Source: Salegentibacter sp. R32 | Lineage (GTDB): Bacteria > Bacteroidota > Bacteroidia > Flavobacteriales > Flavobacteriaceae | Length of the DNA: 64,000 nucleotides | Reading direction: 5' to 3' | Assembly: GCF_008692195.1 (NCBI RefSeq) | Contig: NZ_RXOM01000044.1 | Location: 177,823 to 241,822, forward strand | Shown here: piece after piece, positions 36,587-45,400 of the stretch | Position numbering within the stretch: position 1 is the first letter of the stretch | How the letters are laid out: the number at the start of each line of letters is the position of its first letter | The notes under the pieces: model-generated | Told to the model about the DNA's origin: nothing | Seen by the model: the letters and a program-made list of their open reading frames with translations, nothing else | Database searches by the model: none | Position numbers and translations under genes: made by a program

Positions 36587-37735
36587 ATGAGAGTGCTAAC
36601 AATTATTAGTAAACTTGAAATGGGCGGTATAGAGAAAACACTACTTTCGTGTATTCCTTATCTTTTAGAAAAAGGAATAAAGATGGATATACTTTGTTCA
36701 TTGGGAGGTAGTTTAGATGCGGAATATGAAAAATTAGGAGTTAAGTTGATTGGCTTTGGCTCTCATAAAAAACCATTTAAAGATGCTATTTTTTTGAACT
36801 CCATTCTTTTAAAAAATGACTATGGCCTTGTCCATAGTCGGTATGGGCATACCTCTGGGCTGTTTGCTAAGGTTTGCTATAAGCTTAATATTCCAATTTT
36901 GGTTTCCATTCATAATGAAAAAGCTATGTTTCGTAATAACTGGAAAGGTAAGCCTGTCTTAGGAAGACTTCGTGAGATTTATTTAACTTATCACAAAAAT
37001 CTCACGATTAAATATGCTTCTAAAATAATCGGGCATTCCAAAGCCAATTTACGTTATTATATCCCAGAAGAAAAGATAAATAATTTAACTGAAGATGACC
37101 AATATACTATTTTATATAATGGGGTTGATTTCGGTAAATTTGAAAACTATCCGAAGCTTTCAGAAAAAAAAGAAAATCAATTATATACATTTAAAAAAAA
37201 TATAGATAAGGTATTTGTACATATAGGAAGTTTTAAAGAACAAAAAAACCATGAATACTTAATTAGTTTATTTGAAAAATTAAATCCTATAGAAAATAAA
37301 TTTGGACTTATATTAATTGGCGACGGAGATTTATTACCACAGATTAGAAATCAAGTAAAAAACTTAGGTTTAGAGAATCAAGTTTTATTTACAGGAATGG
37401 AAGTTAACATAGCACCTTATTTATATACTTCTAATATTTTTATTTTCCCTTCCTTGTATGAAGGCTTTGGGAATGTTTTAATAGAAGCCCAATATTGTAA
37501 TTTGGTTATAGCAGCATCAAATATTTTGCCCCATTATGAAGCTGTGTATAACGCTTATCATCGCTATTTTTTTAGTCCCAATCATATAGATGAAGCTAGG
37601 AATAAATTACTAGAATTGTTGAACAATAGTGATAATCAATTAAGAATAAATGAAGCACACAAGTTTGCTGAAAAGTTTTCGGTAGAAAATATGGCATCGA
37701 ATATTTTTGAGATTTATAAAAATTTTAAGACTTGA
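36587..37735 (+). CDS. GT4 glycosyltransferase
   Basis: 382 aa GT-B enzyme. N-terminus MRVLTIISKLEMGGIEKTLL has the Gly-Gly-rich donor-site start. The C-terminal half begins near VFVHIGSFKEQKNHEYLI and has the E-x7-E motif in SLYEGFGNVLIEAQ. A retaining transferase that adds one sugar to the lipid-linked unit; the sugar cannot be told. 57 bp before the polymerase gene. Confidence 0.88.
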   Translation: MRVLTIISKLEMGGIEKTLLSCIPYLLEKGIKMDILCSLGGSLDAEYEKLGVKLIGFGSHKKPFKDAIFLNSILLKNDYGLVHSRYGHTSGLFAKVCYKLNIPILVSIHNEKAMFRNNWKGKPVLGRLREIYLTYHKNLTIKYASKIIGHSKANLRYYIPEEKINNLTEDDQYTILYNGVDFGKFENYPKLSEKKENQLYTFKKNIDKVFVHIGSFKEQKNHEYLISLFEKLNPIENKFGLILIGDGDLLPQIRNQVKNLGLENQVLFTGMEVNIAPYLYTSNIFIFPSLYEGFGNVLIEAQYCNLVIAASNILPHYEAVYNAYHRYFFSPNHIDEARNKLLELLNNSDNQLRINEAHKFAEKFSVENMASNIFEIYKNFKT

Positions 37736-37792
37736 AATGCTTTACTAAGTTTAATAATTAATTTAAGTATATGCTTATTGTGCTAACCTGAT

Positions 37793-39199
37793 ATGGAAAT
37801 GAAAATAGATAACTTATCAAAAAGCTTTATTCTACCCCTATTCATTTTTACACTTTCTTCAACATTGTTTTATACTGTATATAGTGGATGGTTCTCATTT
37901 TTGGTAGTATGGGTGGCGATGTTGTTATTTAGTTGTGTGTATTTAAAGAATAAATTTAAAGAAAGAAATGTACGTATAGTCTTTATAATTTCTTTTTGTA
38001 TCTATAGTTTATATATGTATATCACGAATTATTTATACGTTGAAGATCCTAGTAGGGAGTTTTTTATGATGGTTGATTCTATGCGGTTTTGGAATAATTC
38101 AGATTATAGAATGAATTCATTTCAGGATTTTTGGTCTCAGTATTTGAGGATTTTACCAGAAACTATTCGTTATCCCCTCTTTAGTTTTATTAATTTGTTA
38201 CTTTCTTTATTTGCTCAGATAATAGATCAAAATAATATATTAGTGCAAAAAATGCAGAGCGTTTGGTTAGGCTCTTTTTCAATGCCTTTTATATATTTAT
38301 CTTTTAGAAAATATTTTCCTCAAAATAAATCTTTAAAATATACTATTTTTTTTAGCATTTTTTCTTTTGTATGCATTTATTCTATAGTCTTTAATAGGGA
38401 TCCTCATATATATTTTTTATTTACTCTAGGAACATATTTACTTATCAATTACGATAGAAAAAAAAATGTTCTTTTAAAACTTATTGTATTATTAATTTTA
38501 ATTGCTGGCTTTCGATTAGAACACGGTCTCTTCTTTGTAATATATATATTGAGCTATTTTTATTTTAAGTCAAAGAAAAATAAAAATATATTATTAATGT
38601 TAGTGGTATTCATGCCAGTATCTTTAATTGCTATTTCACCAATATTAATAAATAAATTTCAAAGAAACACAGAAGTATATACAGAACGTGTAGAAAATGT
38701 AGATAGGGAAGAAGCCTCGGCAGGGGCAGTTTTTTCAAGACTTCCTCCAGGAGTTAAACAGGTTTTTATGGCTACAAATAGTCAAATAGCTCCAGCAGTT
38801 CCATTTTGGAGAGGCTTGTTTCCCGATAGACAAAGTAAGGCATATCAAAAATATTCAGTAGCTGGTTATTTTACCCCTTGGCGATTTATGGAGAGTGTTG
38901 CCGCTGTAGTATGGATATACATTTGGGGGTTTATTTTATATGGTTTTCGAAAAAAAATGTTTAAAAAAGTTCCCTTAGAAATAAAATTTTTATTTGGAAT
39001 AAGTATATTGCTTCTCCTTGCGGCATCTTCCATTATTAATGTTCGGAGAATATATTGTGTATATCCAGCAATGTTCATTTTAGCTATGTATTTTTATACA
39101 TTTATATCTAGGAGAAAGAGAAAAAAAATTATACAAAATACTACTTTTGTATTAATAGCATTGTATGGTATTTATATTGTTTTTAAAGGAGGTATTTAG
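37793..39199 (+). CDS. Polytopic membrane protein, putative Wzy polymerase
   Basis: 468 aa with about 11-12 membrane helices. A longer non-membrane stretch (about residues 290-360, FQRNTEVYTERVENVDRE to FTPW) would be the large periplasmic loop typical of Wzy. Wzy proteins share little sequence, so the call rests on topology, location and the absence of another candidate in the locus. Charged motifs inside the membrane region (FNRDPHIYF, GFRLEHGLFF) could be functional. The ATG at 37793 is used; a second in-frame ATG lies 6 bp on. Ends 1 bp before the next GTG. Confidence 0.65.
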   Translation: MEMKIDNLSKSFILPLFIFTLSSTLFYTVYSGWFSFLVVWVAMLLFSCVYLKNKFKERNVRIVFIISFCIYSLYMYITNYLYVEDPSREFFMMVDSMRFWNNSDYRMNSFQDFWSQYLRILPETIRYPLFSFINLLLSLFAQIIDQNNILVQKMQSVWLGSFSMPFIYLSFRKYFPQNKSLKYTIFFSIFSFVCIYSIVFNRDPHIYFLFTLGTYLLINYDRKKNVLLKLIVLLILIAGFRLEHGLFFVIYILSYFYFKSKKNKNILLMLVVFMPVSLIAISPILINKFQRNTEVYTERVENVDREEASAGAVFSRLPPGVKQVFMATNSQIAPAVPFWRGLFPDRQSKAYQKYSVAGYFTPWRFMESVAAVVWIYIWGFILYGFRKKMFKKVPLEIKFLFGISILLLLAASSIINVRRIYCVYPAMFILAMYFYTFISRRKRKKIIQNTTFVLIALYGIYIVFKGGI

Positions 39200-39200
39200 G

Positions 39201-40358
39201 GTGAGAGGAAAAATGATATTATTATTTTTTACAATATTTTCTATAAATAGTTGTGCACAATCTGAAGTTCCTCAAAATATAATTCCTAAGAAATGTGAAG
39301 TTGATCGAATAGAGAAGCTTTACCAAAAATATTACAAGAAGGCCATTGATTTAACAACTTTGTTGCCCAATGGGTTTTCAAGAAAAGGGGATATAGATTA
39401 TACGCAGGAACTGCAACGGGGTTTAGATAAGTATAATACTATATTAATGCCTGATTTTCCGGTTCTTATAAATGATATCGGACTTACTATTTCCGAAAAT
39501 ACTGCAGTATTATTTCAACCAAATTCAAAAATAATTTTAAAACCTTCCACTAAAGGAACTTATGAGGTTTTGCGCATTCATCAAGTAAAAAATGTAAAAA
39601 TTTTTAATGCAAATATTTTAGCTGATGCAGAAAAACATCTTGGGGATAAAGGAGAATGGGGCATGGGAATAGCTATTAGGAGTAGTGCCAATGTGAAAAT
39701 TTTTAATGCAAATATTAAAAATTGCTGGGGAGATGGGATTTATATAGGTCAAATCTGGAATCGTAGTGAAAGTAGAACCACTCTAGAAAAAGAAAGTGAG
39801 AATATCGATATCTATAATACAGTATGTAATCATAATCGAAGGAACGGTTTATCTATTGTAGCAGGAATAAATATTAAGATTTATCATTCCGTTTTTGCCA
39901 ATAGTTATGATACTTTTCCTAAATCAGGTATAGATATAGAACCAGGTCCTGGGAAAACCAACAATATTGAAGTTGTTAATTGTGTCACCTATAATAATAA
40001 AGCGAGAGGAATAGACTTGATGTTACGTAAACTGCCTAAATTAGGTGATAATCATATTAACTTGACCATTTCTGATCATCTTGATGAGTTATCGCCAATA
40101 GGTATTCGCATTGCTGGTTATAAAGATTTAATACCTAGTGAAAAATATCGTATAATATCTGGGAAAATTGTTATAGATAATCCAGTACTAAGAAAGAATA
40201 GAATTAATGGAATAGATTTTGAAATTAATCAACGATTAGCCCCGTATATTCAGATTTGTAACCCGAAAATAACGAATATATTAGGTGATAAAATAAAAAT
40301 AAGTGCTCAGGTTAATTTAAATAAAATAGAAAAAAACAATATAATCGAAATAGAGTAG
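39201..40358 (+). CDS. Right-handed beta-helix lipoprotein
   Basis: 385 aa from the GTG at 39201, chosen because MRGKMILLFFTIFSINSC gives a proper lipoprotein signal with a basic start and lipobox ending at Cys18; the ATG at 39213 is the alternative. The mature protein has pectate-lyase-like parallel beta-helix rungs (NVKIFNANI twice, NIDIYNTVCNHN, GLSIVAGINIKIYHS, GIDIEPGPG, NIEVVNCVTYNNKARGIDL). Such proteins in capsule loci may be lyases, epimerases or modifying enzymes; a DIEPG-type acidic cluster could be catalytic. Exported and lipid-anchored, so it would act on finished polymer (inference). Confidence 0.78.
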   Translation: MRGKMILLFFTIFSINSCAQSEVPQNIIPKKCEVDRIEKLYQKYYKKAIDLTTLLPNGFSRKGDIDYTQELQRGLDKYNTILMPDFPVLINDIGLTISENTAVLFQPNSKIILKPSTKGTYEVLRIHQVKNVKIFNANILADAEKHLGDKGEWGMGIAIRSSANVKIFNANIKNCWGDGIYIGQIWNRSESRTTLEKESENIDIYNTVCNHNRRNGLSIVAGINIKIYHSVFANSYDTFPKSGIDIEPGPGKTNNIEVVNCVTYNNKARGIDLMLRKLPKLGDNHINLTISDHLDELSPIGIRIAGYKDLIPSEKYRIISGKIVIDNPVLRKNRINGIDFEINQRLAPYIQICNPKITNILGDKIKISAQVNLNKIEKNNIIEIE

Positions 40359-40511
40359 TTATAGACTGTTTTTTTTATTAAACTAATTTTAATAGAGTGA
40401 ATAAGATTAGTTTATTAATTTTGTGCCACTTTTCGTTATAAGGAGAATTTTTTAAACACTATATCTGTGATTTATGTAAAATTCTGACAAATAACTTTAT
40501 ATAATAATTAG

Positions 40512-40538
40512 AAAAATTACTTTTGAAAAGTAATTTTT
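40512..40538 (+). terminator. AT-rich hairpin, possible terminator or attenuator
   Basis: 13-bp perfect inverted repeat (40512-40524 and 40526-40538) with a single-base centre, so the real loop must open some inner pairs, followed by more T. It lies 16 bp before the next ATG and could reduce read-through inside the polysaccharide operon. Confidence 0.45.
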
Positions 40539-40554
40539 ATTTTTAAATTGAATA

Positions 40555-41121
40555 ATGGCTGGAAGGGATAAATTTAGATTGTTAAAACCTATTTTAAATA
40601 GTATTTCATGGATATTTAAAATTGTTCCTAGTTTTATATGTCTTTTTTTATGGCATTCTATAATGCCATTTAATGGTTTGATAGCCAAGATGATTCGGTA
40701 TATTATACTAAAAGCCAAAGCACAATGTGTTGGTGATAATGTAAGTATAGGAGCAAACACCATAATTAAGAATTTGAAAAATTTTTCTTGTGGAAATAAT
40801 GTGAGTATTCATGAAAATTGTATGATTGATTGTAATGGAGGGATTAGGTTAGGTAACAATGTATCAATAGCTCACGCAACTTCACTTGTCGCTGCTAATC
40901 ATACTTGGAATGACTTCGATATTCCTATTAAATACAATCCAATTACTAAACGGGGGATAGATATTAGAGATGATGTTTGGGTAGGTTGTGGGGTGCGAAT
41001 CCTAGATGGAGTTGTTATAAATAGTAGAAGTGTCGTGGCGGCAGGAGCAGTAGTTAATAAAAGTATACAAAAAAAATCGCTAGTAGCAGGGGTTCCTGCT
41101 AAGTTTATAAAAAACATTTAA
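40555..41121 (+). CDS. Hexapeptide-repeat acyltransferase (WcaF-like)
   Basis: 188 aa. An N-terminal amphipathic or hydrophobic stretch, then left-handed beta-helix repeats (VGDNVSIGANTIIKN, CGNNVSIHENCMIDC, LGNNVSIAHATSLVAANH) and the WVGCGVRILDGVVI ... VAGVPAKFI ending of the maltose/galactoside acetyltransferase-like family. His in VAANHTW is the likely catalytic base. Second acetylation enzyme of the locus. Its stop overlaps the next start by one base (TAATG). Confidence 0.85.
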   Translation: MAGRDKFRLLKPILNSISWIFKIVPSFICLFLWHSIMPFNGLIAKMIRYIILKAKAQCVGDNVSIGANTIIKNLKNFSCGNNVSIHENCMIDCNGGIRLGNNVSIAHATSLVAANHTWNDFDIPIKYNPITKRGIDIRDDVWVGCGVRILDGVVINSRSVVAAGAVVNKSIQKKSLVAGVPAKFIKNI

Positions 41122-42335
41122 TGAGAGCACTCTTCGTTCATGACCACATTTTTTATAGAAAAGATAATGAGTACTATAGTTCTGGGGGTTTACCTACATT
41201 TGCATGGAAAAGATATTTAGAAAATGTTGATTACTTATACATAGTTTCTAGGGGAAGAGAGATTGATGAAAATGAAAGTAAATTTGGATTAATAAAGTCC
41301 TCCACATCTAATGTTAAATTCGATTTACTTTTTCAAGTTAAAGGTGGATTTGATTATTATAAATTTAAACCTGATATTAACAATAAGCTAGAGGAATATA
41401 TTCAGAAGGTTGATTTTGTCATCATACGTGTTCCTTCTACTATTGGATATTTTGCATATAAATTATGCAAAAAGCATAGCAAACCTTATGTTACTGAAGT
41501 AGTAGGGTGTGCTTGGGATAGCACATGGAATTATGGTTCTTTGCTTATTAAATTACAGGCTCCTGTGCGATATTTTCAAATGAAGAAAATCGTTAAAAGC
41601 TGTATGGCATCAACTTATGTAACTCAATATTTTTTACAAAAAAGATATCCGTCACAATCTAGACTAACAACATATGCCTCAAATGTACAAATCCCTATTG
41701 TAAGTGCTTCAGTCAAAGAGAATCATCTTCAATTAATTAATAGAAAGCAGGAAGATAACGATAAAGTATTTAAGATTGGTATTATTGGTAATCTAAATAC
41801 TAAGTATAAAGGTTTTGATATAGCGGTAAAAGCTTTAAAAAAACTCAAGGAAAACTCACCAAGTCTTAAATTTCAATTTTTTTTAGTTGGTGGTGGAGAT
41901 CAAAATTACATTAAAAAGCTAATTAAAGAAAATCAATTAGAAGAAAACTGTAAAGTTGTCGGTCGGCTTCAGGTAGGTGAAGAAATATTTGGTTTTCTAG
42001 ATTCACTTGATTTATATATTCATCCATCAAAACAAGAAGGTTTACCTAGAGTAATAATCGAAGCGATGAGTAGGGCTTGTCCTGTTCTTGCATCTAGTGT
42101 GGCCGGAATACCAGAATTAATTAATGAAGAATTTTTACATAAGCCGGGAGATGTACATAAACTTTATGAAGATTTAAAAAAAGTTCTTTCTAATTCGAAT
42201 TTAAGGATGAAAATGGCAAGTGATAATTTTGAAAAGGCAAAAAAATATGGTGCAGAATTATTAGAAAAAAGAAGAATTGATTTTTTTGAAAAAGTAGTAA
42301 GTAAAGTGAATGCATTAAGTAAGGAGTCCAAATGA
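41121..42335 (+). CDS. GT4 glycosyltransferase
   Basis: 404 aa. N-terminus MRALFVHDHIFYRKDNEYYSS; the C-terminal half starts FKIGIIGNLNTKYKGFDIAV and carries the E-x7-E motif in KQEGLPRVIIEAMSRA, then SSVAGIPELI. A retaining transferase of the O-unit pathway, cytosolic face. Translationally coupled on both sides: 1-bp overlap upstream and a 4-bp ATGA overlap with the next GT4 gene. Confidence 0.9.
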   Translation: MRALFVHDHIFYRKDNEYYSSGGLPTFAWKRYLENVDYLYIVSRGREIDENESKFGLIKSSTSNVKFDLLFQVKGGFDYYKFKPDINNKLEEYIQKVDFVIIRVPSTIGYFAYKLCKKHSKPYVTEVVGCAWDSTWNYGSLLIKLQAPVRYFQMKKIVKSCMASTYVTQYFLQKRYPSQSRLTTYASNVQIPIVSASVKENHLQLINRKQEDNDKVFKIGIIGNLNTKYKGFDIAVKALKKLKENSPSLKFQFFLVGGGDQNYIKKLIKENQLEENCKVVGRLQVGEEIFGFLDSLDLYIHPSKQEGLPRVIIEAMSRACPVLASSVAGIPELINEEFLHKPGDVHKLYEDLKKVLSNSNLRMKMASDNFEKAKKYGAELLEKRRIDFFEKVVSKVNALSKESK

Positions 42336-43471
42336 AGATAGCCTTAGTAGAAAATTTTGGTTCAGATTTTTATGGAGCACGTCTTCGTTATGCTTTGTTC
42401 TTACAAAGGAAAGGACATGAAGTTATAGCAATAGTTCCTAATGATGGTTTTGTAGAGAAAATTGAAAAAGAGGGAGTTAAAACTATTAGTGTTAATATAG
42501 ATATACGTAAAAGAAACTTAAAAAGTATGCTTTCTTTTATCAGGCAATTATACATGATATTTAAAAACCAAAAATTTGATGTCGTCCATTTATATCGGTT
42601 ACAACCTAATCTTTTGGGAACATCAGTAGCTTATTTTGCCAATAAGAAAAGTAAAATTATTAACCATATCACAGGCTTGGGAGTAGCATTTACTAATAGT
42701 GGTATTAGGTATAAAATTATTCAGTTAATAATAAAAGGTGGTTATAGGATTAATTATAAGTTTTTTAATGCCTTATTTATTTTTCAAAATTTTGAAGATA
42801 AAAAAGAATTTGGCAATCGTAAGAAGTATCTAGTGATTAAAGGCAGTGCGGTGAATGAAGATAAATTTAATAAAAGTGTAGTGCCAAAATTAAACTTAAA
42901 ATCAAAAATTTTAGGAAATATCAAAAATACAAATTCACTCAACTTAATTTTTGTATCCAGATTGTTGAAGCAAAAAGGATTGAACTATTTAGTGGATAGT
43001 GTTATAGAATATAACTCTATGTACCGTGATAGTCCTATAAATTTGATAGTTGCAGGCTGGATAGATTCTAATAACCCTAATTCATTTACAGAACAAGATA
43101 TTGAAGAATTTAATAAAAATCAACATATATTTTTTTTGGGTAAAAGAAATGATATCAATGAGCTAATTGCTATTTCAGATATAGCGGTTTTACCAACCTA
43201 TTACCGTGAAGGTACACCTAGATTTTTATTGGAATCCATGGCAATGGCAAAGCCAATTATAACAACCAATATGCCTGGATGTAACCACTTAATTAAAGAC
43301 TCAAAAAATGGAATATTAGTTGAGCCTAAAGATAAGCAACAGCTACTCAAAGCCATTGAGACATTATTAAAACAAGATTTATCGTTATTAGGGCAGAATA
43401 GTAAAAAAATATATGAAGAAGAATTTTCAGAAAAAGTGGTATATGGTAAAGTATTAAAAAGTTATTACTAA
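42332..43471 (+). CDS. GT4 glycosyltransferase (WbpT/PglA-like range)
   Basis: 379 aa. MKIALVENFGSDFYGARLRYALFLQRKGHEV N-terminal half with HITGLGVAFT, characteristic of GT4 enzymes that add a sugar to the first N-acetylated residue. Second half has LIFVSRLLKQKGLNYL and the E-x7-E motif in YREGTPRFLLESMAMAKP. Given the neighbouring initiation genes it may add the second sugar (inference). 12 bp before the epimerase/reductase gene. Confidence 0.88.
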   Translation: MKIALVENFGSDFYGARLRYALFLQRKGHEVIAIVPNDGFVEKIEKEGVKTISVNIDIRKRNLKSMLSFIRQLYMIFKNQKFDVVHLYRLQPNLLGTSVAYFANKKSKIINHITGLGVAFTNSGIRYKIIQLIIKGGYRINYKFFNALFIFQNFEDKKEFGNRKKYLVIKGSAVNEDKFNKSVVPKLNLKSKILGNIKNTNSLNLIFVSRLLKQKGLNYLVDSVIEYNSMYRDSPINLIVAGWIDSNNPNSFTEQDIEEFNKNQHIFFLGKRNDINELIAISDIAVLPTYYREGTPRFLLESMAMAKPIITTNMPGCNHLIKDSKNGILVEPKDKQQLLKAIETLLKQDLSLLGQNSKKIYEEEFSEKVVYGKVLKSYY

Positions 43472-43483
43472 TAATATTTTTAT

Positions 43484-44389
43484 ATGATTATAAATATCAC
43501 AGGTTCTTCGGGCTTTGTTGGACAAAATTTAATTCCTTATCTTAAAAAGAAGAATTACGGACTCAATAGCGTTTCCCTTCGTGACAATGAATGGAAACAA
43601 AAAATAGACGCTCAAGCTCAGGCAATAATTCATTTAGCAGGAAAAGCGCACGATACTTCCAATACAGCAAATTCTGAAGAGTATTTTAAAGTTAATCTTG
43701 ATTTGACGATTGAGGTTTTTCAAGAATTCTTAAAATCTGAAATACAAGACTTTTTCTTTTTTAGTTCCGTAAAAGCGGTAGCTGATACAGTTAAGGGAGA
43801 ATTAACTGAGGAGGTGAAACCAAATCCTAAAACATCCTATGGTAAGTCTAAACAAGAAGCAGAAGAGTATCTTTTAGCTCAAAGATTACCTGCAAATAAG
43901 CGTTTGTTTATTATACGTCCGTGTATGATTCACGGTCCCGGAAACAAAGGCAACTTAAATTTATTATATAAACTTGTAGATAAAGGAATTCCTTGGCCAT
44001 TAACTTCCTATGAAAATAGACGCTCTTTTTTGAGTATAGAAAATTTATGTTATTTAATTTACCAGTTGCTAATACAAAAAAATGTTCCAAGTGGAGTATA
44101 TAACTTTTCTGATGACGAATCTCTTTCTACTAATAAATTAATCCGCATTATTGCACAGGCATCGGGAAAGCAACCTAGATATTGGAGGGTTAATAAAAAT
44201 CTAATTGAGAATTTAGCACGTTTAGGAGATAATTTACACTTACCATTAAATTCAGAACGCTTAAAAAAACTTACTGAAAATTATGTGGTTTCCAATACAA
44301 AAATAAAACAAGCATTAGAAATAGAATTCTTGCCAATATCTACCGAAGAAGGAATGTATAGAACTATACAAAGTTTCAAAAAACAATAA
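43484..44389 (+). CDS. NAD-dependent epimerase/reductase (WbpV/WreQ-like)
   Basis: 301 aa extended-SDR protein. Nucleotide-binding start NITGSSGFVGQNLIPYL, IIHLAGKAHDT, FFFSSVKAVAD and the catalytic Tyr-Lys in TSYGKSKQEAEEYL, then IIRPCMIHGPGNKGNL. This is the subgroup that, next to a WbpM-type dehydratase and a WbpL-type transferase, reduces the 4-keto sugar to UDP-QuiNAc or UDP-FucNAc. It lies 10 bp before exactly such a transferase. Function is inferred from family and context; other 4-epimerases look alike. Confidence 0.82.
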   Translation: MIINITGSSGFVGQNLIPYLKKKNYGLNSVSLRDNEWKQKIDAQAQAIIHLAGKAHDTSNTANSEEYFKVNLDLTIEVFQEFLKSEIQDFFFFSSVKAVADTVKGELTEEVKPNPKTSYGKSKQEAEEYLLAQRLPANKRLFIIRPCMIHGPGNKGNLNLLYKLVDKGIPWPLTSYENRRSFLSIENLCYLIYQLLIQKNVPSGVYNFSDDESLSTNKLIRIIAQASGKQPRYWRVNKNLIENLARLGDNLHLPLNSERLKKLTENYVVSNTKIKQALEIEFLPISTEEGMYRTIQSFKKQ

Positions 44390-44399
44390 TTAGCATCTT

Positions 44400-45359
44400 A
44401 TGGAATACTTATTACTTGGTATAGGTTTAATTCTTTCAGAATTATTTTATTTTAAAATAGCAGACCACTACGATATTATAGATAAACCTAATCAACGAAG
44501 TTCTCATAGTGAAATTACCATTCGTGGGGGAGGGGTGATTTTCGTGATAGCAACCTTAGCTTGGTTCTTTACTAATAATTTAAGTTATCCATACGCAATA
44601 TTTGGCTTGGTTCTCATTAGTGGAATTAGCTTTTTAGATGATATATATGAACTTTCTACTAAATTAAGATTGGGAATTCAGTTTACCGCAGTTTTATTGT
44701 TGCTTTACCAAACGGGTATATTAGACTCTTATGGAATCGCTTATACGATAATTGCTCTAATTATTATAGTTGGATTTAATAATGCTGTTAATTTTATGGA
44801 TGGAATTAATGGGATTACAGGCTTATATGCTTTGTGTGGGATGATAAGCCTTTGGTATATCAATCAATCTGAATTTTTTACAGAATCCTCCTTTTTGTTA
44901 TATAATATAATAGGAGTGTTGGTCTTTCTTTTTTTTAATCTAAGAAAAAAGGCAAAGTGTTTTGCTGGTGATATAGGGAGTGTAAGTATTGCTTTTTTAT
45001 TGTCCCTGTGGATTTTAATGTTAATATTGAAAACAGGTAATATTGCCTATTCAGGATTAGTATCAGTATATGCCGTAGATGCTGTATTAACAATTGTGCA
45101 TAGATTATTTAAAAAAGAAAACATTTTTGAACCCCACCGTTCACATTTATATCAATATTTAGCAAACGAAATGGGGTTTAGTCACATAAGTGTTTCATTA
45201 GGATATTTCTTTATACAATTGCTGGTCAATTTTATTTTAATATTTTCTTTACCGTATTCTTATGTTAATGAATGGTTTCTATTGCTAGGAATATTAATTT
45301 TTTTAAGTATCATTTATATTATTCTAAAAGCCTTCATCCTAAAAAAAATATCCAATTAA
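44400..45359 (+). CDS. Initiating polyprenyl-phosphate HexNAc-1-P transferase (WecA/WbpL-like)
   Basis: 319 aa, about 11 membrane helices, MraY/WecA family. Motifs: DKPNQRSSHSEITIRGGG (cytosolic loop 1), SFLDDIYELSTKLRL (metal-binding Asp pair), NFMDGINGITG, CFAGDIGSVSIAFLL and the His-rich loop FEPHRSHLYQYL. It transfers a HexNAc-1-phosphate, likely a 6-deoxy form, to undecaprenyl phosphate and starts the O-unit. Last gene of the plus-strand locus. Confidence 0.92.
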   Translation: MEYLLLGIGLILSELFYFKIADHYDIIDKPNQRSSHSEITIRGGGVIFVIATLAWFFTNNLSYPYAIFGLVLISGISFLDDIYELSTKLRLGIQFTAVLLLLYQTGILDSYGIAYTIIALIIIVGFNNAVNFMDGINGITGLYALCGMISLWYINQSEFFTESSFLLYNIIGVLVFLFFNLRKKAKCFAGDIGSVSIAFLLSLWILMLILKTGNIAYSGLVSVYAVDAVLTIVHRLFKKENIFEPHRSHLYQYLANEMGFSHISVSLGYFFIQLLVNFILIFSLPYSYVNEWFLLLGILIFLSIIYIILKAFILKKISN

Positions 45360-45400
45360 ATCTATTGCATCCTTTATTGCATATATTGATTATCAGAATT

